Below, piece by piece: positions 1 to 8,556 of a stretch of 64,000 bases of DNA. This DNA is from Gaeumannomyces sp. JS-464 (Eukaryota > Ascomycota > Sordariomycetes > Magnaporthales > Magnaporthaceae). Positions within the stretch are counted from its first letter, which is position 1. Every line of letters starts with the position of its first letter. The notes beneath the pieces were generated by a model that was given only the letters and a program-made list of their open reading frames with translations, was not told the origin of the DNA and did no database searches. Both the position numbers and the translations under genes were made by a program. The stretch is from assembly GCA_002197995.1 (NCBI GenBank), contig NGZR01000007.1, positions 1,756,399 to 1,820,398 on the forward strand, read 5' to 3'.

Positions 1-1598
1 GTCGAGGGAGGCGTCATCAGGTGGGCGGTGATTGTCTATCGACCGTGCCACCGCGCCCGCCATGGTCGTGGTCGAGGGTGGTAGGTTTGTGGCGGAATTC
101 ATGATCATCTTGCCGCTTGCAGCATGTTTCGACTCCCCCGCGTACCACTTATTTCTCCTTGGGCTATTTCCCCCTTTTCGGCATTTTGCCACGTCCAGGA
201 AGCACGAGGGACGAAGACTGCAAGACTTTGGAAGCGATGGCTTAAATCAATGGCATCTCAAAGCGCTTCTTCTCGTCGCACGTGCCCGAGGAATACTTCA
301 TCCTCTCGATGCTGGGCGGCGGTAGGATTTGCCGCGCTGCAGCCTCCAGACGCGCGTGTGGATTTCAATGCCTGCAATGGGCCAACGCAAAACAAGCGAG
401 GCGCGCTAGCTTCGGGGGTTGCCGGTCGAAATGATCCCCACCAAATTGTGGAAGCTCGCGTGTGCCTGTCGTGGTGGGGCTGGGACCACCACTGCATCAA
501 TTGCTTGACAGCCAGCACGCGAGACTGGCGGTCCGAGCCACTGGGGGCCGTTTCGACGGCATGAACCTGTAGCTTGCCGGTGGCGGATGGACGAACAAGC
601 GTATTCTTGCCATGTGGCTCTGTGCCCAGGAAGCATTGAACCAAGGTGTTGGGGCCGCTGGAAGCGCTGCCATCTGAACTGCTTCAATCCTTGATCCTGC
701 CAGTCGCATCCACTCGCGCACGATATCTGGCGGGTGTCTTGTGTCTGCGGGCACGACTGAAATCGACCCCACGCGCTCCCCTCGAAAGAGGCAGGTTGGG
801 ATCACGAGCATTGCTCGGCTAACTTGCAAAAAAAAAAACAACCCAAAAAAACTGATGATTTGTGGTTTGAGGGCGCAAGGCTGCCGAACGAAACGTTCAC
901 CTCGACACCCGACGTCGGATGCCGCAGCCGCCGTGGAACCCCACGGGCTGGAGCTCTGCAGTCAAGAACCCCTGCCCCACCTCCAATCAAACACAGCCTC
1001 CCGTCTGCAGCGCTTTGTTCCATTCGGCTGCCCTCCACCAAGCATTGGACCCATTCGAGTCCTGCCGAAGATGCACCGGTTTATGGGGTTCATTTTCTTT
1101 GCGCCAGGTGATATTTCGTGAGGTCCCAGAGGTCCTGAAGAGCACGGCTCCAAGATGCGCTGTGCTCAAGCCCACAAAGGCTTGTTCATCAGGGTATGCG
1201 GTTCTCCTCCCACGAAAAGGGGTGACCCTCAGCAAGCATACAGCTAGTCCTTTTTTTTTTTTTTTTTTTTTTTCCTTTACGCGGTGCCAGATGGTGTCAT
1301 TCTGCCATGTTGTTTAATTGCCCGCGGCCGTGTTGCTAATGCGGCAGGTCGAAAACGAGAGGGCGCAGTTCGTATGCCCACGGAGTAGCGGCGCGATAAC
1401 CTAAGAATCATGCTTAATCATCAAACTGGTCCATCCTGGGCTTGAAACCCAGAGATCAACGACAAGACTTGAGCCGCAGTTTTATTCCCCAGGATTCTGA
1501 CTCGAGAACTGACAGCCTGACGGGGCTACTGTAGGCTGGGCGCCAGGCCGGACACACCAATGGAATGTCGTCTCGGGAATGAACAGCCGAGCCCCCTG
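1..1598. other. gene-free stretch
   Basis: No reading frame here has a recognisable domain, signal peptide or splice structure. The open frames are short, overlap on both strands and are rich in Arg, Ser and Pro, as expected of GC-rich noncoding DNA. The 23-T run at 1251-1273 is the only clear structure. Confidence 0.6.
1251..1273. repeat. poly-T tract (23 T)
   Basis: An uninterrupted run of 23 T in noncoding DNA. It is one of several long mononucleotide tracts in the window; the others lie near 1832, 4526, 28431 and 52361. Confidence 0.9.
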
Positions 1599-1830
1599 TT
1601 GAGGAGACGGTGGGCTCGGTGGGTGTGCCCTGCGAGCCAAGGTGATCGGGCCGTCCGCCCGGCTTGGAGAGAGGATGCATGTGCGCTACTGCTCGCGTTG
1701 GTTGAGGCTGCGGCGGCCCTGGACGGAGCAGAACGCCAGCCGCTGGCCTGCTCAGGAGCGCGCTGCTGAGCAGATGGCGCGCTCGTGGATGGCTTGCGAG
1801 CCCAGACGACCAGGCCGTCCGTCCGGCTTC

Positions 1831-1868
<38 letters not shown>

Positions 1869-2130
1869 CATATGCGCTGCTCCTCGCGCTGGCTGAGGCC
1901 CTAGACAGAGCAGAACGCCAGCCTCTGGCCCGCTCAGGGGCGCCCTGCCGAGGAGACAGTGGGCTTGGTGGATGCCATGCGGAGCCCGGACGATCGAGTC
2001 TCCCGGCCTCCAGAGAGTATGCATGCAAGCTGCTTCTCGCGTAGGCGCAGGCTGCGGCGAGCCCGAGAATGGGCTGGACAGAGGAGAATGCCAAGCTCTG
2101 GCCCGCTCAGGAGCGCGCCAGGATCTTGTC
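1599..2130. repeat. three-copy diverged tandem repeat, unit about 170-180 bp
   Basis: Three degenerate copies start near 1599, 1767 and 1948. Shared anchors are the GAGCAGAACGCCAG-like block at about 1726, 1909 and 2085, and the block around GCATGTGCGCT at about 1677, 1867 and 2021. The middle copy contains a 35-A tract where the others have a short purine stretch. The array lies upstream of the secreted-protein gene that starts at 2465. No coding capacity is conserved between the copies. Confidence 0.75.
1832..1866 (+). repeat. poly-A tract (35 A)
   Basis: The longest homopolymer in the window. It sits inside the second copy of the tandem repeat at the junction where copies 1 and 3 carry only a short AGAG-like sequence, so it looks like a local expansion rather than a retroposon tail. 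Confidence 0.9.
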
Positions 2131-2226
2131 GTCGTCGCTGTTTGCGCACGGGGGCTGAGTTCATGGCACTTGGCGCTTGTGTATCCTAGCCGCCGCCGCG
2201 GTGATGGGGTCACGGCTTCAGATATG

Positions 2227-2464
2227 TGTATATAACGGCGGCAGTCCTGCGCCTTCTCTGCTGGTTGGATTCCTTTCCTCCCCATCGGTTCATTTCGATA
2301 CCATCCTTTCCTTCTTTTCCTTGCTCCTCTTTCGAGCTTTCCTTCTTTCCCCCCTTTGGGTCTTTCTTACGTCTTTCTTTCATTAGGTCCTTTGCGCTCT
2401 TCGCAGTTCTCAAGCCCCTCCTCATTCTTTCATTCCCGGCCCAACAATCTCAGTAGCCGCTGCA
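2227..2464 (+). promoter_or_regulatory. TATA-like box and CT-rich leader
   Basis: TATATAA lies within 2227-2235, about 230 bp before the ATG at 2465. It is followed by a long pyrimidine-rich stretch (about 2265-2440), a common feature of strongly expressed filamentous-fungal promoters and leaders. The transcription start was not determined. Confidence 0.5.
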
Positions 2465-3892
2465 ATGCACTTCTCGCTCTCGACTCTCCTGGTGGCCCAG
2501 GCCGCCACCGGCTTTGCGGCCGTCATGCCCCTGCCTAGGTCCGCGCCTCTCCCCGAAGATGCCGCCGTCTGGCACCCTGTCGTCAAGAGACAGGTGCCCG
2601 CCACCCGCCTGGTCCCGGCCAAGGTCATCTCGCTCACGTACGCGCCCGCCCCGCCGATGAACTCGCCCCTCCCGGGCAAACCGCTCCCAATCGGGGCCGC
2701 GGGAGACCAGGCCACTCTCGGCGGCAACATGAGGCTGCCCTCGGTCGTGCTCGAGGGCGTCACCTCGGGCGTCAAGTGCACCGCCACCGAGGTCACTGTC
2801 CCCTTCATCAAGGACGACGACTTTGCCGCCGCCAAGTCATGGCCCACCAAGGACCTCCTCCTGCTCACTACCGACCAGGGCGGCTGCGCCAAGGCCGGCG
2901 AGCGCGGCGTCTGGATCATCTCTGCCGCCAAGTTCGACGACAAGGCCAAGACGGGCGTCTTCACAGCCAAGCAGACCACGCTCGTCGACCAGATGAGCGA
3001 TGCTGCCATCACCTTCACCACCTCGGGCGCCGCCAAGGCCAAGCGCGGCCTCGACCTGAAGCTCAATGCTGACCTCTCCGGCAAGAGCATCAAGGCGGGC
3101 CCCTTCAGCATGCATGCCGACGTCGCCAAGTACACTGGCGACATCAAGATCTCCGGCGGCCTCAGGTTCAACTTCCTCAAGTTCAAGCTGACCTCCATGT
3201 CGGTCGACCTGGCCTACGACTCCGTCTTCGACCTGAACCTGACCACCTCGGTCCAGTCCGGCAAGGAGCTGGCCAAGGTCGACATCAAGCCCATCTCCCA
3301 GTCCGTCTCGGCCTTCACCATCCCCGGGATCCTCGACATCGGCCCGATCCTGGAGTTCGGTCTGGGCGCCGAGATCGGCGTCAAGGGCAGCGTCGTGCTC
3401 AAGACGGGCGTCCACACCGAGTTCAAGGGCTCCTCCGTCCACATCGACTTCCTCGACAGCAAGAAGTCCGAGGCCAAGAACTGGAAGCCCGTGTCGTCGG
3501 TCAACAACGAGATGGACGTCCAGGCCACCCTCCAGATGAACCCGTACGTCTCCGCCCAGGTCGGCCTCGGCGTCAAGGCCTTCGGCGGCAAGGTCGACCT
3601 GACCGGCTCCGTCAAGGCCAAGGCCACCATGGTCAACAGCTTCCAGGCCCAGGCCGCCGTGACCTTCACCTCCAAGATAACCGACGTCAAGTTCGTCGCC
3701 CCGTCCGACGTCAACACGTGCCCCAACGGCGCCTGGTTCGCCTCCACCCTCGACACCAGCGTCGTCGCCTCTCTCGGCACCTTCGCCTCGGTCGACCTGT
3801 TCAAGAACCAGCTCCCCATCTACAAGTCGGCCTGCTGGAGCTTCGTCCCCCAAAAGGGCAAGCGTGAGCACTTCGAGATCGCTGCCTTTTAA
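2465..3892 (+). CDS. secreted 475-aa protein, possibly DUF7029/DUF7223-like
   Basis: Intronless and intact. Residues 1-19 form a clear signal peptide (MHFSLSTLLVAQAATGFAA), followed by a Pro-rich segment and a Lys-Arg pair near residue 41 that fits Kex2 processing. The rest is a long, beta-rich chain of alternating hydrophobic and polar strands with many Lys-Val-Asp and Ser-Val-Lys repeats, few cysteines and no catalytic signature. The layout resembles fungal secreted proteins carrying the uncharacterised DUF7029/DUF7223 domains, but I make that link from memory of the family style, not a search. The role is unknown; a cell-surface or matrix protein is plausible. The next gene, on the same strand, starts 650 bp downstream. 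Confidence 0.75.
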   Translation: MHFSLSTLLVAQAATGFAAVMPLPRSAPLPEDAAVWHPVVKRQVPATRLVPAKVISLTYAPAPPMNSPLPGKPLPIGAAGDQATLGGNMRLPSVVLEGVTSGVKCTATEVTVPFIKDDDFAAAKSWPTKDLLLLTTDQGGCAKAGERGVWIISAAKFDDKAKTGVFTAKQTTLVDQMSDAAITFTTSGAAKAKRGLDLKLNADLSGKSIKAGPFSMHADVAKYTGDIKISGGLRFNFLKFKLTSMSVDLAYDSVFDLNLTTSVQSGKELAKVDIKPISQSVSAFTIPGILDIGPILEFGLGAEIGVKGSVVLKTGVHTEFKGSSVHIDFLDSKKSEAKNWKPVSSVNNEMDVQATLQMNPYVSAQVGLGVKAFGGKVDLTGSVKAKATMVNSFQAQAAVTFTSKITDVKFVAPSDVNTCPNGAWFASTLDTSVVASLGTFASVDLFKNQLPIYKSACWSFVPQKGKREHFEIAAF

Positions 3893-4543
3893 GTAAGATG
3901 TGTGCGCTCGAAAACACTCTGGCAACTAGGGACCGAAGACTTCTTCGTCTCCCTGGTCGCAACGACAATCGGCGCATGGACGCGAAGGGTGGCATTGACT
4001 TGCCACCTCTTCTCTTCTTGTGACGGGCCATTCACTTGTTCGCCCATCGTTTCCGGTGGGGCCTGTCGTTACCATTTGTTTGTCGTCGGGCTGCATTTGC
4101 ATTGCATTTGTCTCGGCGCGGGATTGCATGATTATGGGACTTATCGACTATAGAGGCTGCTCGGAGTTCTCTCGTGGTATTCGGCCGTGTTATGGGCCGC
4201 GTACCGCAGAGTTCAGCATGATTTTTTGTATTTTTGTGTATTATACCATGTATACCTAGACTTGGAATGCGGATGGTTTTCCATGACATCATCATCATAT
4301 TCCTTCCCGTGATGCTATGTTTTCTGAGGCTCCCTCTCTGCGATGCCGCACAGCCTAGGTTCAATGACATTGATACCGTGGTCTTCCATCAACCGCCTAG
4401 GTACCACACCCCCGCCTCGATGTCGCAATCGATTGCGGGGAAATTTGCCTCACAGGCCGAGTCTCATGGCCCGGTAATCGTCGAGGTACTTTGGCGCATG
4501 GATAACGTCTTTGTCAGTCAATAGCAAAAAAAAAAAAAAAAAA
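3893..4543. other. intergenic, 3' flank
   Basis: An AT-richer 3' flank with a TTTTTGTATTTTTGTG stretch near 4225 that may serve in 3' end formation, then a 19-A run ending at 4544, directly abutting the next ATG. No supported gene. Confidence 0.5.
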
Positions 4544-5878
4544 ATGCCCAACGAGAATCCGGCCATTAAAGGTGCTCATCGTCGGAGGCGGACTTGGCGG
4601 TCTTGCCGCAGGCCTGGGGCTCCAAGCAGACGGGCACAGCGTCACGGTCCTGGAAGCGCAACCACCTCTCACCGATGCAGCCCTGCAGGGCGCCGGCATC
4701 CATCTGCCAGCCAACGCCACCCGACTCCTGCTCCGCTGGGGCGTTGACCTGGACAGCATGAGCAAGTCAACCTGCACTCGATACGATTTTCTACGCTGGC
4801 AGGACGGGAGTCTCATCGCAGCCCTGCCCTCAAACACCAAGGACGCCCCCGACGATGCGCCCTACTACTTGGTGCACCGCGCCGACCTGCACGGGGCCCT
4901 CGCCGACGCTGCATCAAGAGCCGGCGTCACGACCCTCCACAGCAAACCTGTGGCGAGCTACGACTTTGGCACGCCCTCTGCCATGGTCCGCGACGGGGGC
5001 GTATTCGACGCCGACCTGCTGCTGTGCTGCGACGGCAGGGTCTCCCGCGCGCGCCCGCTCCTCACCGGGCGGCCCGACAGGCCCCGCGACATAGGCACGA
5101 TAGCGTACCGCATTCTCGTCCGCGGCACCCGGCTGCGGGGCGACCCGGACCTCGCCGGCCTGCTGCAGGACCCCGCCGCCGTCACGGTCTGGTGCGGGCC
5201 GGGGGCGCACATGACCGGCTTCCCGATCCGGGGCGGCGAGCTCTACAACGTGCTCGTCTGCGCCACCCCTCTGCCGCCAGCACGAGCAGACGACGGCGAC
5301 GACAACGACAGTGTGGCCGGGGACTCCACCGGTGTCGGCGGCGCCAAGGCCGAGCTGCACGCCCGGCTCGCCGGCTGGGACTCCCGCACGCACAAGCTCG
5401 TCGCGCACGCCGAGAGCATACGACGATGGCAGCTCCTCGACGTCCCGCGCCCGACGCCTGGGTCCGCCGCAGCGCCGCGCTCCTCGGCGACTGCGCCCAC
5501 CCGCTGCTGCCGCACCTGGGCCAGGCGGCCGCGCAGTGCTTCGAGGACGTCGCGGCGCTGCGGCGGTGTCTCGCCGAGGCGAGGGCTGCCGCTGCTACTG
5601 CCACCGCCGGCGGCGACGAGCAGTTGACGGCGTCTGCTGCAGGCCCCGCCTGGCTGCCGGGCGCTCTGGCGCGGTACGAGGCGGCGCGGATGCCCCGGGC
5701 GCGGCTGGTTCAGGAGCGGACGCGCGAGCAGCAGGGCGTTTTCCAGATGGAGGACGGGGAGGGACAGGAGGCGCGGGACAAGCCAATGCGCTGCGAGGGT
5801 GTGGCGAGCCCTCTGTTTTGGGACGACGAGGAGCGAAGGGCGTGGCTGTTTGGACACGATGCGGATGTTTCCGTGTGA
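4544..5878 (+). pseudogene. FAD-dependent monooxygenase, two frameshifts
   Basis: Group A flavoprotein monooxygenase (salicylate/PHBH fold), expected to hydroxylate or epoxidise an organic substrate with FAD and NAD(P)H. The parts are in order: the dinucleotide-binding motif LIVGGGLGGLAAGLGL near the start, the middle motif ending CCDG (near 5030), and the second FAD motif ALLGDCAHPLLPHLGQ (near 5475-5525). The ATG at 4544 opens MPNENPAIK, but one extra G at about 4571 puts the GxGxxG region in another frame. A second one-base loss near 5450, between WQLLDVPRP and DAWVRRSAALLGD, separates the C-terminal third. As written, no single frame encodes the enzyme. Both lesions are single bases in G/C or A/G runs, so assembly error is possible. 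The poly-A run touching the ATG is odd. No introns seen. Confidence 0.75.
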
Positions 5879-7550
5879 GGGGTGCTCTGATTATAGCAAG
5901 GCCGAGGGTGTTGGTTGATGTGTTCGGTAGAGGTAAGGGAGGCATGCCAGCCAGGGACAGCTGAGTCTTCTAGGAACTACGCGACGGCAGATATAGGGAA
6001 AAGACAGCATCAACACACCCCCGTGCCGAGGCCTTCTCTCCGCACGAAGCAGAGTTCAGCCTTGACCCGGGTTTGCAGAGCCCATCGTACCCAGGCACGT
6101 ACCAGTACGGAAGGCGACACGCCCGGGCCCTGCTGTTGGGGAGAGACTGAGCAAACCACAGTCTCGGCTTGTTCGGAAATCCTGGCCGTCCGTCATCACA
6201 GGATCTTCAGTCGATATGGCTGATTGGATCCTGCATTTCACTCGGCTTCAGGCACGCGTGGCGCCATGTCCTAATCATCACCAGGAGTCAATTGAGGTGC
6301 TATCTGGGTGAAAAGGGGCGTCCGCTATCAAGAAGAAGAAAGAAGAAAAAGAAAAAGAAAAAAAAGAAAAAAGAAAAAAAGAAAAAAAAAAGAAAAAAGA
6401 AAAAGAGAAAAAGAAAAAAAAAAAGAAAAAAGAAAAAAGAAAAAAGAAAAAAGAAAAAAAAAAGAAAAAGAAAAAGAAACACCGGTTTCTGACTCTTTCA
6501 GAGCAAGTGATGCGTGCAAAGCAAACGTGAACGCTCCCCAACAAAAAGCTTGAGACTTAGAGCACCCGATGTATCGCTTTCGAAAACGCGGAAGGAACCC
6601 AAAGGGACCAATTATCAGCCTTGGGCAAAAATGGGAGAAAGCTTAGGCTGTCGTCCGATCCATCCGATCCAGACTGCTGGCGGAACGGGCTCGCTTTTTA
6701 ATAAATATTTGACTATCTTTTGCAAATCCCCGTCGCGTCCATTATGGTCGGGGCAGAAGATGGTGATGGTAGGGTTGCGGCCTGTAAAGTTTGTCCTCCA
6801 CTGGTCGTGCGATGCTGACACGAGAAAGGGGGTTCTGCATGGAAGCCCAGGCGCTTTGGATACATGGAAGTCCGCGGCCAGATTACGTGGACGCAGAGGG
6901 GCCAGCAGGCGACGTCGCGTCGTGTCGCTTCGCCGCGGGCAGCAAGTTCATGGTGGTGGGGTGGGGGTCCCGGTGGTCTGGTTTGACGTCGCGGGCGGGG
7001 CCAGGGATCGCCAGATCGCTGAAACCCAAGGCGACCGCGGTGACTGGAGGAAGAAATCGACACCCCCAGCGTGCAAATGATCGCCAGGGCCAGGGGGGCC
7101 AGTTGGACGTCCGGATGGGTTGCCGAGAGAGGCCAAAGCAAGCATTGAATGAACTTGCTGATGAGGTCGTTCTGGCCCACATCCATACCCGACGGGCTTT
7201 GCGCAGTTCGAGTGAGAGATTACTTCCGTCCAAACTCCATCACGAGCGGTTGGAAGTTGAAGACAAAAAGATCGGATGCGCAGGCGGTGGCAGGATATAC
7301 CAGTCTTCTCGCAAATTTCCGACCCAGCAGCATCAACCACGGCATTGGAATCGACGGTATGCAAAAAGTCCCTCAATCAGGCGCAACGGCGGCGCGTTAG
7401 TGGAGGTAGCGACAGGGTCCAGAATCACAGCAACTCCTGGCGAGCCGCCCTGGCGCCTGCACATCGCCTGGGGCCGCTGTAACCGTCAAGGGCCATTCGC
7501 AGCCCCAGCAGTCGTCGTCATGGCCATATCCGGGGGCCTGGAATAAAGAG
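5879..7550. other. gene-free stretch with purine tract
   Basis: Apart from the purine tract at 6331-6478 nothing is recognisable. Open frames of up to 251 codons occur at 6791-7546 but are Arg/Gly-rich, overlap similar frames on the other strand and contain no known motif. Confidence 0.5.
6331..6478 (+). repeat. about 150-nt all-purine (A4-8 G)n tract
   Basis: Nearly pure A/G sequence made of A runs separated by single G, with no C or T across about 145 nt. It is a homopurine-homopyrimidine mirror-like tract able to form triplex or slip in replication. The Lys- and Phe-rich frames across it are artefacts. Confidence 0.85.
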
Positions 7551-7782
7551 TTCGAGATCGCCTCGTCTTTGCCTTTGGGTCCAGAATCTCTTTCTCTCTC
7601 CCCACCTCGCTTCCGCCCCAACGAACAAGGCCACTCCCTTCATTTTCTCTCGCTTTCGGTCCATTCTTCCAGACAGCTGCGCTGTCCCGTTTTGTGTTTT
7701 TAGCATTTATTTCTCTCCCGTCACGTCCCAAGTTCATCTTCACAGAAATTCGTCAAGAGCGACGCCCCACCAACCAGCAAAA
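7551..7782 (+). promoter_or_regulatory. CT-rich leader of the small secreted protein gene
   Basis: A pyrimidine-rich stretch (7561-7740), ending in CACCAACCAGCAAAA before the ATG at 7783, which fits a fungal 5' leader and start context. No obvious TATA box is visible close by. Confidence 0.45.
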
Positions 7783-8286
7783 ATGAAGTTCACCCTTTTC
7801 GCCGTCCTTGGCCTCGCCGCCACCGCCGTGACCGCCGCCCCGCTCGACAGGCGCGCCGTCTTCACGACCAAGACGTACAACCAGCTGTCCATCAGCGGCG
7901 GGCGCGCCGGCAACGCCAAGGCCGAGGCCCTCGCCAAGCTGGCCGGCCTGCCGGCGGACCTCAAGTCGGTCGAGAAGGCGGACCTCAACTTCCTCGACTC
8001 GGTCAACAAGATCGCCAACCAGGCCGAGAAGGGCGCCTTCAACCCGGCCATCGCCGCCGCCTCGGGCGCCGCAAAGGACGCCCTCGACAACGGCAAGACC
8101 AAGAACAAGGTCCTCAAGCTGACCGCAACCATCCTCAAGCTCCAGGCCCAGCAGGCGCAGGGCCAGAACGTCGCGGCCAAGCTGGCCGAGGAGCAGAAGA
8201 AGCTGGACAACAACATCGCGAAGGACGTCGCCGCCGCAGGCAAGCCGTCGACTGCGCTGCAGTTCACCGCTAGCACGTCCAAGTAA
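7783..8286 (+). CDS. small secreted protein, cysteine-free, 167 aa
   Basis: Intact and intronless. The signal peptide spans residues 1-18 or 1-19 (MKFTLFAVLGLAATAVTAA). It is followed by an Arg-Arg pair at about residue 23-24 that could be a Kex2 site. The mature part is Ala/Lys-rich and predicted helical, with heptad-like runs in the second half (KLTATILKLQAQQAQGQ, then KLAEEQKKLDNN). It has no cysteine, unlike most apoplastic effectors. No enzyme motif. It fits the broad class of fungal small secreted proteins. The role is unknown; a surface or effector-like function is only a possibility. The downstream gene is convergent, with its stop 270 bp away. Confidence 0.8.
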   Translation: MKFTLFAVLGLAATAVTAAPLDRRAVFTTKTYNQLSISGGRAGNAKAEALAKLAGLPADLKSVEKADLNFLDSVNKIANQAEKGAFNPAIAAASGAAKDALDNGKTKNKVLKLTATILKLQAQQAQGQNVAAKLAEEQKKLDNNIAKDVAAAGKPSTALQFTASTSK

Positions 8287-8556
8287 ATGACCGCCTGGAT
8301 AGCATCCGATTTTCTGAGATATCTGAATGTGCAAAAACACGGAAACACCACAACCGATTTTGAGAGGAGGCGTTGGTTACTTAATTGGGAAAATGCCTTG
8401 TTCGTTAATAGGAAAGGGGCAGTGAGGGCAGCCGCCGGTGTAGACGCGTTAGCTTTGGTCTACGCTCTATGACAAGTAATAAAGTCCGATAAAAAAAAAC
8501 GGCCAGTAAAAAGACCTTTTTTGTTCAGTATGATCCCAAACGAACAGTGAACATCC

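Noticed and set aside
1832..1866. Poly-A tract as the tail of a retroposon
   Set aside because: It lies in the middle of a tandem-repeat copy, with matching sequence on both sides and no target-site duplication.
2837..3925. Minus-strand frame of 362 codons opposite the secreted protein gene
   Set aside because: It is the mirror of a GC-rich codon-biased gene: Gly/Leu/Asp/Val-rich, no domain, no start context. The plus-strand frame has a signal peptide and normal composition.
6791..7546. 251-codon plus frame in the region before the small secreted protein
   Set aside because: Arg/Gly-rich, overlaps comparable frames on both strands, no recognisable motif and no supporting splice or start signals.
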